From Bacteroidota bacterium (GTDB lineage: Bacteria; Bacteroidota; Bacteroidia; Cytophagales; Cyclobacteriaceae), in contig JAEWLI010000068.1 of NCBI GenBank assembly GCA_023393375.1, positions 1 to 20,005 of the forward strand: DNA of 20,005 bases, in the 5' to 3' direction. The translations under genes and the position numbers were made by a program. A model generated the notes under the pieces. The model saw only the letters and a list, made by a program, of their open reading frames with translations. It did no database searches and had not been told where the DNA came from. This document shows, in pieces, positions 7,321 to 15,576 of the stretch; position 1 is the stretch's first letter; each line of letters opens with the position of its first letter.

Positions 7321-8118
7321 ATGTCTCTTGTCAGCAGTAATATTAAATTTCTACGAAAAGCATCTCACTTAACACAGGAACAACTTGCTGAAAAAATCGG
7401 AATAAAAAGATCCCTATTAGGGGCATATGAAGAGGGCCGGGCGGATCCTCGTTTGAATAATCTGGTGATTTTTGCAAAATTATTCAATGTTTCGGTTGAT
7501 CTTCTTATCAGCAAAGATATTAGCAAGGTCAACTTGAATGAACTGCATCAAACCAGTACTGACAATGGTAACCCAAAATTAAAAATTTTATCAATTACCG
7601 TTGACGATCAGAATAATGAACATATAGAAATGGTACCACAGAAAGCAGCTGCCGGATATTTGAACGGTTATTCAGATCCAGAATACCTGGAAGAATTACC
7701 AAAATTTAAAATGCCTAATCTTCCTACAGGTCATACTTACAGAGCATTTGAAATTTCCGGCGATTCCATGCAACCGCTAGAACCTGGCACCATCATCATT
7801 GGACAATATATTGAACATGTAGATGGCATCAAAAATGGCAAAACCTATGTATTGCTCACCAAACGTGATGGTGTAGTGTATAAAAGAGTGTTTAATTATA
7901 TCAACGAGAAAGGAAAGTTATTTTTGGTTTCAGATAACAAAACCTATTCCCCTTTTGAAGTAGACGCAGACGATGTGTTGGAAATGTGGGAAGCAAAAGC
8001 ATATATCAGTACAAATTTCCCTGGTTCATCAGTAAATGGCGATCACATGACTATTGAAAAACTTACCTCAATAGTGATGGATCTTCAAAATGAAGTAATC
8101 AAGTTGAAAGAAAGATAA
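7321..8118 (+). CDS. LexA-like XRE-family repressor with S24 peptidase domain
   Basis: Self-cleaving transcription regulator of 265 residues. An XRE-type helix-turn-helix occupies about residues 7-62 (LTQEQLAEKIGIKRSLLGAYEEG). A linker follows, then an S24/LexA peptidase domain. The expected cleavage pair Ala111-Gly112 lies in AAAGYLNGY. The nucleophile Ser149 lies in GDSMQP and the catalytic Lys188 in GVVYKRV, so the serine-lysine dyad is intact. By family knowledge, RecA filaments on damaged DNA or another signal would trigger autoproteolysis and derepression. The C terminus carries a short charged helix (EKLTSIVMDLQNEVIKLKE), perhaps for oligomerisation. The gene is one base downstream of the 93-residue orphan gene. 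No SOS gene or prophage lies next to it, so the target is unknown. Confidence 0.93.
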   Translation: MSLVSSNIKFLRKASHLTQEQLAEKIGIKRSLLGAYEEGRADPRLNNLVIFAKLFNVSVDLLISKDISKVNLNELHQTSTDNGNPKLKILSITVDDQNNEHIEMVPQKAAAGYLNGYSDPEYLEELPKFKMPNLPTGHTYRAFEISGDSMQPLEPGTIIIGQYIEHVDGIKNGKTYVLLTKRDGVVYKRVFNYINEKGKLFLVSDNKTYSPFEVDADDVLEMWEAKAYISTNFPGSSVNGDHMTIEKLTSIVMDLQNEVIKLKER

Positions 8119-8190
8119 GTCCCGTTTCTATCTAAGTTAACTAATTCTTTTAGCAAACAAGCTGATTATCAAGAAGTTATATATTTAAGA

Positions 8191-8422
8191 ATGGATATGA
8201 AAACAAAGCTAATCTTAAATGTAGACAAAAAGGCTATTGACCAGGCAAAGAATTGCCAAATCTCACAAGATCAGCCTTTCCCGATTAATAGAATCCTATT
8301 TATCCTCTTTAATATCTCCAGATAAGACAGCAATAAAGCTAAGGGCTGACTTCAATTATCAGGATAGCAATACCAGCAAACGGTTACCATTACGACAGGC
8401 CCAAATTGGGCTGATGCGGTAA
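8191..8422 (+). pseudogene. Frameshifted antitoxin-like gene (DUF6364-type)
   Basis: The first frame, from the ATG at 8191, reads MDMKTKLILNVDKKAIDQAK and then becomes nonsense until TAA. A second frame, from about 8255, continues RIAKSHKISLSRLIESYLSSL. Joined, they give the start of a ribbon-helix-helix type antitoxin of the DUF6364 kind (LNVDKK...AK..AK...SLS.LIE.YL). A two-base loss near 8255 (or one extra base) explains the break; the joined reading DQAKRIAK needs two missing bases. The tail (SPDK...IKLRADFNYQD) looks like a shortened form of the family's C terminus. No PIN-type toxin gene follows. Family recognition is from the pattern alone. Confidence 0.65.
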
Positions 8423-8574
8423 TTTCCCGGAGTGCACAACCAGGTTACACACATGTTGCAAATACTAACTATGGTTCTGATATGGTTCCTGATGCCAGAA
8501 ATTTAATTGGTTTTGGGGTCATTTTTTTTCAATTTAGTGATATAAAAGAAAATTGGAATACAGAGACTACCTGA
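8368..8574 (+). pseudogene. C-terminal fragment of an unidentified gene
   Basis: Starting just after an in-frame TAG, 68 codons stay open to TGA at 8572. The peptide has a protein-like composition: TVTITTGPNWADAVISRSAQ, then TNYGSDMVPDARNLIGFGV. It has no start codon in a sensible place and overlaps the tail of the broken antitoxin in another frame. It is most simply the tail of a gene whose front was lost by deletion. The family is not recognised; chance openness cannot be excluded. Confidence 0.35.
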
Positions 8575-8579
8575 GGTAG

Positions 8580-9104
8580 TTATGGGGCATAGTTCAAATC
8601 AAAGCGGCCATCGGTCACTTTCACCGTTTTTTGGCATTCTTCCGAATAAGCTTCGAATTCGAAGGTGCCCGAAATGATCCATTTTCTAAAACTTGGGTCG
8701 AAATGAGTGATTGTGAGGGTTCCTGTGACATCAGATGTGGTTTCAAACTCACCACAATTATCACTGTAGTTTCCTATCCCTGCATTTGGATAAGAAGAAG
8801 GAGGGATATTGTTTGATAACAAGTAGTTTTGTTCGGATAAATGTTCATCGAAAATTGTTATTTGAAAATATCTTTTGCCATCCCCTCCTCCAATCGCTAA
8901 AACTCCTTCTTGGTAGAATGCTACAATGTCGGTCGATAACCTAGGTATCCAAGCTTTACCATCCACCAGGCAACCGAAAGTGTTCTTCCCCTCCCGGGTA
9001 GCGGCAGGGAGCTTTTCAAGTTCGGTCTGGGGCTGAGGGTCGTCTTTGCAGCCCATAAATACTGTCAGGGATAGAAGGATAGAAATAAGTATTTCAGGTC
9101 TCAT
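8580..9104 (-). CDS. DUF6252-type lipoprotein
   Basis: A 174-residue exported lipoprotein. The signal peptide ends in FMGC, a good lipobox. The residues after the cysteine are KDDPQ, close to the K-(D/E)-(D/E) signal that sends lipoproteins to the cell surface in some Bacteroidota, so surface exposure is plausible. The mature protein begins ELEKLPAATREGKNTFGCLVDGKAWIP, the opening I associate with DUF6252 proteins. It then runs as a beta-rich domain, with a second cysteine pair (DNCGEFE and SEECQK), to the closing VTDGRFDLNY. Function is unknown for the family. The gene begins 20 bp after the end of the broken CpxP-like gene and is probably co-transcribed with it. GC content is higher here than in flanking genes. 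Confidence 0.85.
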   Translation of the reverse strand: MRPEILISILLSLTVFMGCKDDPQPQTELEKLPAATREGKNTFGCLVDGKAWIPRLSTDIVAFYQEGVLAIGGGDGKRYFQITIFDEHLSEQNYLLSNNIPPSSYPNAGIGNYSDNCGEFETTSDVTGTLTITHFDPSFRKWIISGTFEFEAYSEECQKTVKVTDGRFDLNYAP

Positions 9105-9124
9105 ATGCTGTTTTTTAAACGTGG

Positions 9125-9536
9125 TTAAAATTCTAACAATTTGTCTTGGAGTGTTTGGGATTGTTGCTCTCTGGATTGTACAGCCTTCTTCTGCTCGGCC
9201 AGGTCTTTGGAAAGCTTGGCATAAAGCTCCTTTTGTTCAGTGGTCAAAATCGCATGTAATTTTTTCAAAGTGCCTTCATTGATCTGCTTGGTCTTCACGT
9301 TCGTAAGTTGTTTTTCACCATGGGACTTGTTCATTAATTCAACCCTATCCAGAAAGATTTTATAGATTTCTTTCGATTGGGACTCGCTCAAAGAAAGTTC
9401 GCGTGCCAAGCGTTCTGCTTGTGCTCGGTCACCGAAACGGCCAGCGTGTCTTGTGCTTTTGTGGGCAATGCTTGCAATGCCAGATAACCAATGTCATCAG
9501 TATCATTGGAAGTTTGGAGATAAGTGATTTTTTCAT
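9125..9536 (-). pseudogene. Frameshifted periplasmic CpxP/Spy-like protein gene
   Basis: An ATG at 9536 starts a convincing signal peptide (MKKSLISKLPMILMTLVI) that is cut by a TGA after about 36 codons. The downstream frame, open from about 9493 to 9125, reads GRFGDRAQAERLARELSLSESQ and continues as a long charged helical protein with LTTEQKELYAKLSKDL. That is the helix-LTxxQ pattern of CpxP/Spy-like or DUF4890-like periplasmic proteins. The frames differ by one base, so a single extra base near 9482 (or a pair of shifts around 9440-9482) explains it. A TTG-initiated 94-residue ORF (9125-9409) remains but would lack any export signal. The downstream lipoprotein gene is intact. A sequencing or assembly error is an alternative. 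Confidence 0.65.
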
Positions 9537-9853
9537 TGATTTTTGTTTTTATGTTTTATAAATAAGGATACTCAAATGCCGCCAAAGTTGGAATATCATA
9601 TTCAGAGCTTTAAAATATATAAAATTTCTATTGGTAAAACAGGGATGGCTAAATTTATTTTTGTTGGATTTCAGGACTGGATATCGCTCCGGAACAATCG
9701 GTTTTAACAAGGGCATCCGGGTTTAATGAAAAAACATAAATGAGAAAGCTAACTTGTCTTCAAGCAATTACAAAAAATAAAGTCCCCTTTCAAACCGAAA
9801 AGGGACTTTTTCATTATTAATAACTAACGCTAAAAAATATTTTTATCAATAAA
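9537..9853. other. Intergenic region before the macroglobulin gene end
   Basis: This 317-bp gap contains the terminator at 9779-9811. On the plus strand a frame is open from 9562 to a TAA at 9724, and its last residues (LDFRTGYRSGTIGFNKGIRV) read like the closing strand of an exported or outer-membrane protein. It may be another gene tail, though chance is possible. The promoter of the 9536 gene should lie at about 9545-9600, but no clear box is seen. Confidence 0.45.
9779..9811. terminator. Bidirectional terminator after the alpha-2-macroglobulin gene
   Basis: AAAGTCCC at 9779-9786 pairs with GGGACTTT at 9802-9809, with several further internal pairs across one mismatch, followed by TTTT on the plus side. 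On the minus strand the hairpin is followed by TTATTTTTTG. It lies about 43 bp after the macroglobulin stop and probably ends that transcript. Confidence 0.75.
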
Positions 9854-12800
9854 TTACATTTCCTGTTCCTTAACCACTTTCACCCATTGTCCTGGCTTAC
9901 GTGCATTGATGGAGTGATCATACATGGCCTCACAATAGATTGTCGGCAAATAATATTCTCCGGCATATGTGGCATTTAATAAAACCCGAAAGGTTTTTCT
10001 TTGATTCGGCCTTAAGTCAAAATAAGTAAATACCCTGTCATCCCTGATATCCTGATAATTAGGTTTATCTTTCTGATAGAATGACTCAGAACCGTCCATT
10101 CTTGTATTATGAATTTCCCATCCCGATGGGAATATTTGTGTCAATGCCATTTCCTGATACACCCCTCTTAATCCCGGATTGGCAAACGTAACTTCCGCCA
10201 TAAAATCTGTACCCTGTGGCAGATTGGAAGGATTTAGTAAATTTCCATCCATATCCTTGTAAACAATATCCATCATTAAAGAATTCTCAGCAGATGAGGT
10301 GTCACCCTTTGAAGGAATCCCCTCGAGTATTAAACGTGCAAAAACTACCCCCTTAGTTTTATTTTCTATCAACACTTTGCCTGAATTTGCTGCTTGGATA
10401 TCAAATTTTACTTGAGAAAGTGGAAGTTCAGTACTGGTATTGATTAATTTTTCACTATTTATCTGGTATGCAAACTGCAGATCAGAGGTTTTATCTGCCT
10501 TTCCGGCAAATCTGGAAACCGCAATTAAACAATAAGCGGTAGTTTGGGTACTCATCCAACTTTGGTTATCGCTCAATCCTGCACAAATCTCCTTCATCAG
10601 CTCAATACCTCTATCCCGTTGATTCAAAAGAGTGAGGGTTTCCAGGATCATTGCTTTGTCGCGGAGTGGTGTACCAAAAGACTGCGATAACTCTCTGTAT
10701 TCCTGAATTGTAAATGAGCTGTTTTTTACAATATCATTAGCAGCATCCTTTTGACCTGCAAGCGCATAAGCTGCCGCTAATTGCCAACGAGCTTGAACTG
10801 ATAAGTCTTTTATCTCACGCAACCTGTTCATCGCTCCTAATTCCGGCTTTTTAGCTAAGGCAAGTGTATAAAGCCTATAAGCTTGGATTAAATCATCACG
10901 GTTATAATTACTGTTTTTTCGCCATCTATTAGCCTCCTGCTTTTGATACTTTACCCATCCATTGATAAGACTGGAAGGAACATGATAACCTTTGGCATCG
11001 GCTTCCAAAAGAAAATGTCCTGCATAATTGGTTCCCCACGGATTAGCATCACGGTCTCCCGGCCAATAAGCCAACCCACCATCGGCAGTCTGAAATTTCT
11101 TTAATCTTTCTATACCCGCCCTCACATTATCATCAATCTTTTTAGCTTCTCCTGATTGCAATTCCTTAATATTAGAAATAAATAATTGCGCAAAAACAGC
11201 AGAAGTAGTTTGTTCAACACATCCGTGAGGATAATTGAGGAGGAACTTCAAACGTTTTCCCAAATTGACAGGAGGAATATTTGATACTTCGAGAATACCA
11301 GAATTAGTACCAGCCATGCCCACAGGAACATAAGTAAACTCCTGTTTGCGACCCGGCTCAATAATTACATCCTTTACATCAACTACAGCAGGATTAGGAT
11401 TTCTGACTTCAATTTCAATTTCATTTTCAGCATTAAAACTTCCTGAAGATGCCAATATTTTAATTTTGCCCACACCTAATGCCGGTTTCATTTTCAGATC
11501 AAACTCTACCAGTTGATCACCTTCACCACTAAAAGTAATGGTTTTAGTACTTGCCCCCTGGATAGTGAATAACTGATTAGCTTTAATTTCAATTTTAACT
11601 TGCTTTATTTTGGCATCAGCAGAAAATATATTGACAGGCAATTTCACTGTTTCTTCAGGACCTAACACCCGTGGAAGCGTACCCAATACCATCAATTCCT
11701 GTTTTACTGGAGTAGTTTTTTCAGCAAATCCATAAGCTCCCTGATTACCAGCAATTACCATTGTACGTACTGAACCAATGTATTGCGGCATGGTAAACGT
11801 ATGTTCTGCAGTCTTGCCATCTTTTAAGTAGAAAGGCCCCATGTAAGTCACTACTGGTTTAAACCTGTTGGCTTTGGTATTTTCCGGATCTGACATTTCA
11901 TCATCACCTCCTACTGCAAGGAGCCGTTCCAGCTGCCCTCCAAACGCACCCATAACATCATCGTAAAGGTCCCATGTTTTTACACCTAAAGCCTCTCTGG
12001 CATAAAATGAACTCCATGGATCGGGTGTTTTAAACCTGGTAAGATCGAGTAATCCATCATCCACCACTGCAATGGTGTAGGCCATAGCTCTACCATTTGC
12101 TTCAGAAATTTTCATTATTACAGGTGAGCCTGGCCTAAGAGTTTCTGCCATGGCAATCTGCGGCTTTAATATTGTTTGAGGGTCTTCCACCAAAATGGGG
12201 ACAATACCATAAAGCCTGATGGGAAGATCATTAACGGTTTGGTTGTGGTGTTGTAATAATGTCACATTTACAAAAACATTCGGTGTCATTTCTTTGGTGG
12301 TACTAAACATAAATGGCGTTTCCCCCTTTTGAGTTTCTACCCAATAACTGGCCACTACCTTACTGCCATTTTCAATACTTACCAATGCCCTGCCCTGATT
12401 GCTCGAAGGTATATTAATACGAACCTCCTCACCTACCTCATATTTTTCCTTGTTAGCAGAAAAAGAAAGCATCGTAGCTCCTCCAGGTATATCACGCTGT
12501 GCCCGACCTGCCCAACCTGGCCAATCTATGTATACCACTTTTCCCGTGCAATGCCCTGATTCCGGGTCGCAAACTCGTACCAAAAACCTACCCCACTCCG
12601 GATAATTAATTTTAAACTTCCATGCACCTTTACCATTGGTAGTATTTATTTTACCACTAGCTATGGCTGAATTGTGCCTGCTACTCACATAATTGGCAAT
12701 ATTTGATTGGCTATTATCCCACCACCATCTCCAGTCAAGTTTCATGATTTCTACCTCAACGCCATTTTTGGATACTGGCTTTCCATTGGCATCAACAGTC

Positions 12801-15445
12801 ACTATATTAATTGTATGTAAAGTATCGGTCAGTAACATACCTCTAAAATCCCCTTTAGGCACTCTCACCCCTACAAATGATTTATAAGGATAGTAAGGGA
12901 TGCTAAATCTGTCCACACTGAAATCACCACTTTCCTCGAATACTTTGCCTTTAAAATTAGCCATGAGCATACCTGGTGCAGAGCTTTCCACATTAATCTT
13001 GGTTTGTATAATTGCCTTGCCCTGATCATCCACAGCACCATCAAAAATTTTCTGACTTTCACTATAGTATTCCCTTGCTGGATCATCAAAAATAAAATCC
13101 TGATATCCCTCGAATTTAGTAGTTGACTGGGTTAGAATTACATCAAATTCGGCCTTCAAATTTTTTGCGATTGCACCATGCAACCATTTCACTTCCAGAT
13201 TACCTTTAATATCCCCATCCACCAATTTATCTACACCAAAATCAATATTAATTTTTAGACGGTTTGGCTTAATGGTTTCTATTTTCAAGGATTTATTAAA
13301 TGCAGCTCCTCCAACAGATACTTTTGCTAACCAATCACCTGTAGGGGAATCTTCTTTGGTATTTACACTAAAATTATAAAACCCGCCAACACTTTCATTT
13401 TTTACAATCTTCTTTTCCAGCTGGCCCTGCGGATTAAATAATTCAAGTATTACCGGATGAGTTGCCGGAATAAGTTTGTTTTTATCTTCAAGGATGAAGC
13501 TCAAATGTAATGTATCCCCAGGTCGCCATACCCCTCTTTCTCCGTACAAAAACCCTTTGATACCTTTTTGAACAACAGCTCCCTGTACATTGAATGTACT
13601 CAATGGAAGCGATACACCATCATTTAATTTTAAATATCCCCGTTGCTCATTTTGTGAGGCAACCAATATAAAGGGTTTCTGGTCGAGCCGAATGATCAAT
13701 TTACCTTCATTATCAGTCATTCCCGACTGTATCACTTGTTGTTGATAATTGAATATTTCAATATTTACGTTTGCCAAGGGTTGGGTATTGATCAAGTTGG
13801 TTACGAATACTTGTAGATTGCCGTCTCCTCCCCTTTTGGCTATTAATCCAAAATCTGAAGCAAGAATATTCCTCTTTACACTCCGGTAGTCACCATAATA
13901 AGAAGAGTTGCAAGGGTTATCCCGCTCATTCCAATTGTAATCGTCATTATAATAGTAATCTTCGTAATTATCCCATGCGGTTGTTTCCTGGGCGGCATCA
14001 TCCCAATTACCATCCCCGGCATTCATTTCAACCATACCTGTCTCAACCTGCTGTTCATCACCCTCACAAAAATAGGCCAGGTGCTGCTTTTTAAATCCGA
14101 GCTTTACCTGGTAGATAGCTCCCGGTTCGGTTTTGATAATTTCAGAAAGATCCAATGTAAACCTGTTCCATCTGGCAAGGTCTGTAACACCTCCTGATGT
14201 GAGTTGAATTGTTTTTTTAATAACCGGACGTCCTACACGTGTCATTTCCTGATTTCCTGATAATTCATTTACCTGAAGAAATTGTGCCACGTTATTTTCG
14301 TAAATCTTAACGACTGAAACTTCTACAGCCTTCAAGTTAACTGCCTCAAATGGCATGATTAGTCCTTCAGTGGAGGGCAATATCACACCTTTACCCACCA
14401 TCCTCACAGCTGGTTTTATTTGTTCGAATACGGCGGTTGCTGTAATCTCTTGTTTAAGTGCATATCCCAGGATGTTTTTTACCCCTTCATATATGTGAAT
14501 TGTTTTTGAGCCTGTCTGCCTTACTGGCGGATAAATACTTATTTCATTGTTCTTGATATAATATTTTAGATCACTAAGATTTCCTATTGATATAAGACCT
14601 GAAAGATTTTGATTTTCCTGTAATGGATCAGAAAACTGTAATAACAAATATTGATCGGGAGATTGTACCACCCTTACATTTGTGAGTTTGAAATCCCCAA
14701 GAGCCGGGACATCAATTGTTTCCTCACCTTTTTTGTCAGACATTAATGGTGCCCCATCCCATTTGAGTCCAATAAGACTACTTTCTTCTTTTCTAGTTAT
14801 ATTTTCTACTACAAATTCATGGGATTTAGAATCAGGCAAATGAGTCCAATTAATTTCAAGGGGTTTACCATCCTGAAATGCCTTTAAAGCAGTTTCAACA
14901 TCTTTAGGCTCTGCAATATCCGCGGTCACGAAACTTCCTTCTAGCTTTTGACGTGTTAGGTCATTCACATCATACACAGTGAGGTTTTTGATCAGGACAT
15001 CGAAATTTTGAGCGATTACCTGAAACCTAAACTTGAAATCTTTCAGTTGATCCGGAACATCCATTAATTTCGATAAGCTCAATGTTGCTTCATAGAATTT
15101 TCCTGGTTCCAGCCGTTTATCAGGTCTGAATTCTAAAGTTGTAGCATCAATCCAGAATGATTTCCCCTTAACTGATGGGCTTAAACTAATATAAGAAGAC
15201 GTTTCTTTTCCCCATCCAGAGGAGTCCTCCATGATTTCGGCAAATCTTATCTTAATAGTAGATCCAGAGGAAACAACGCCCGACGTATATGAAGTAATGT
15301 AAGCACTAAAGGCGGGATTGATAGTGTATTCCTGAGGTGGCTTTGCCGCTTTTGATTTACCATAAAAGTATGCAACACCTGCGATAGATATAAAAACAGC
15401 TATAAAAACAATGATTAGCCGTTTTGTTTTTAATATTCTTAACAT
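9854..15445 (-). CDS. Bacterial alpha-2-macroglobulin with thioester motif
   Basis: Large periplasmic protease trap of 1863 residues. The N terminus has a basic stretch and one hydrophobic helix (about residues 10-28) with no cysteine, so it is probably a membrane-anchored or uncleaved-signal form rather than a lipoprotein like E. coli YfhM. Domain cues in order: N-terminal macroglobulin repeats; GVWRPGDTLHLSF (about 635-650); an A2M domain with TMPQYIGSVRTMVIAG (about 1210-1225); and the thioester domain with GCVEQTT, Cys1409 and Gln1412 being the thioester pair. Helical repeats of that domain follow to about 1700, then a C-terminal beta domain. A very acidic, Tyr/Asn-rich insert lies at about 465-525 with two cysteines. 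By family knowledge, protease cleavage of a bait region exposes the thioester, which traps the attacker. The usual partner pbpC (PBP1C) is not beside it here. Confidence 0.95.
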   Translation of the reverse strand: MLRILKTKRLIIVFIAVFISIAGVAYFYGKSKAAKPPQEYTINPAFSAYITSYTSGVVSSGSTIKIRFAEIMEDSSGWGKETSSYISLSPSVKGKSFWIDATTLEFRPDKRLEPGKFYEATLSLSKLMDVPDQLKDFKFRFQVIAQNFDVLIKNLTVYDVNDLTRQKLEGSFVTADIAEPKDVETALKAFQDGKPLEINWTHLPDSKSHEFVVENITRKEESSLIGLKWDGAPLMSDKKGEETIDVPALGDFKLTNVRVVQSPDQYLLLQFSDPLQENQNLSGLISIGNLSDLKYYIKNNEISIYPPVRQTGSKTIHIYEGVKNILGYALKQEITATAVFEQIKPAVRMVGKGVILPSTEGLIMPFEAVNLKAVEVSVVKIYENNVAQFLQVNELSGNQEMTRVGRPVIKKTIQLTSGGVTDLARWNRFTLDLSEIIKTEPGAIYQVKLGFKKQHLAYFCEGDEQQVETGMVEMNAGDGNWDDAAQETTAWDNYEDYYYNDDYNWNERDNPCNSSYYGDYRSVKRNILASDFGLIAKRGGDGNLQVFVTNLINTQPLANVNIEIFNYQQQVIQSGMTDNEGKLIIRLDQKPFILVASQNEQRGYLKLNDGVSLPLSTFNVQGAVVQKGIKGFLYGERGVWRPGDTLHLSFILEDKNKLIPATHPVILELFNPQGQLEKKIVKNESVGGFYNFSVNTKEDSPTGDWLAKVSVGGAAFNKSLKIETIKPNRLKINIDFGVDKLVDGDIKGNLEVKWLHGAIAKNLKAEFDVILTQSTTKFEGYQDFIFDDPAREYYSESQKIFDGAVDDQGKAIIQTKINVESSAPGMLMANFKGKVFEESGDFSVDRFSIPYYPYKSFVGVRVPKGDFRGMLLTDTLHTINIVTVDANGKPVSKNGVEVEIMKLDWRWWWDNSQSNIANYVSSRHNSAIASGKINTTNGKGAWKFKINYPEWGRFLVRVCDPESGHCTGKVVYIDWPGWAGRAQRDIPGGATMLSFSANKEKYEVGEEVRINIPSSNQGRALVSIENGSKVVASYWVETQKGETPFMFSTTKEMTPNVFVNVTLLQHHNQTVNDLPIRLYGIVPILVEDPQTILKPQIAMAETLRPGSPVIMKISEANGRAMAYTIAVVDDGLLDLTRFKTPDPWSSFYAREALGVKTWDLYDDVMGAFGGQLERLLAVGGDDEMSDPENTKANRFKPVVTYMGPFYLKDGKTAEHTFTMPQYIGSVRTMVIAGNQGAYGFAEKTTPVKQELMVLGTLPRVLGPEETVKLPVNIFSADAKIKQVKIEIKANQLFTIQGASTKTITFSGEGDQLVEFDLKMKPALGVGKIKILASSGSFNAENEIEIEVRNPNPAVVDVKDVIIEPGRKQEFTYVPVGMAGTNSGILEVSNIPPVNLGKRLKFLLNYPHGCVEQTTSAVFAQLFISNIKELQSGEAKKIDDNVRAGIERLKKFQTADGGLAYWPGDRDANPWGTNYAGHFLLEADAKGYHVPSSLINGWVKYQKQEANRWRKNSNYNRDDLIQAYRLYTLALAKKPELGAMNRLREIKDLSVQARWQLAAAYALAGQKDAANDIVKNSSFTIQEYRELSQSFGTPLRDKAMILETLTLLNQRDRGIELMKEICAGLSDNQSWMSTQTTAYCLIAVSRFAGKADKTSDLQFAYQINSEKLINTSTELPLSQVKFDIQAANSGKVLIENKTKGVVFARLILEGIPSKGDTSSAENSLMMDIVYKDMDGNLLNPSNLPQGTDFMAEVTFANPGLRGVYQEMALTQIFPSGWEIHNTRMDGSESFYQKDKPNYQDIRDDRVFTYFDLRPNQRKTFRVLLNATYAGEYYLPTIYCEAMYDHSINARKPGQWVKVVKEQEM

Positions 15446-15576
15446 GACAATGAGTATTTGATGAAAAAACGCAGGTAAGTTAGTTGGAAAATATGAACCT
15501 AACTATATTTTTTTTGGATAAATCATACATAGGGGGAGAAATATGTAAAGTACTTTGATGATATTAAAAGGTTTAT

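Larger units (their letters stand above)
8119..8579. other. Region of gene remnants between the repressor and the lipoprotein gene
   Basis: This 461-bp stretch has no intact gene. It contains the frameshifted antitoxin-like gene and the overlapping C-terminal fragment listed separately. The first 70 bp and the last few bases show nothing recognisable, and no terminator hairpin follows the repressor gene. Confidence 0.6.

Noticed and set aside
9562..9726. Plus-strand open frame ending LDFRTGYRSGTIGFNKGIRV
   Set aside because: The ending looks like an exported-protein tail, but there is no start codon in place, the length is short, and I cannot name a family. Mentioned only in the region note.
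12329..13089. Several open frames on both strands inside the macroglobulin gene
   Set aside because: They overlap a continuous 1863-residue coding frame with clear domains and are shadows of it.
15547..15556. AAAGTACTTT palindrome after the ABC-F gene as a terminator
   Set aside because: It has no loop and no T tract, so it does not fit an intrinsic terminator.
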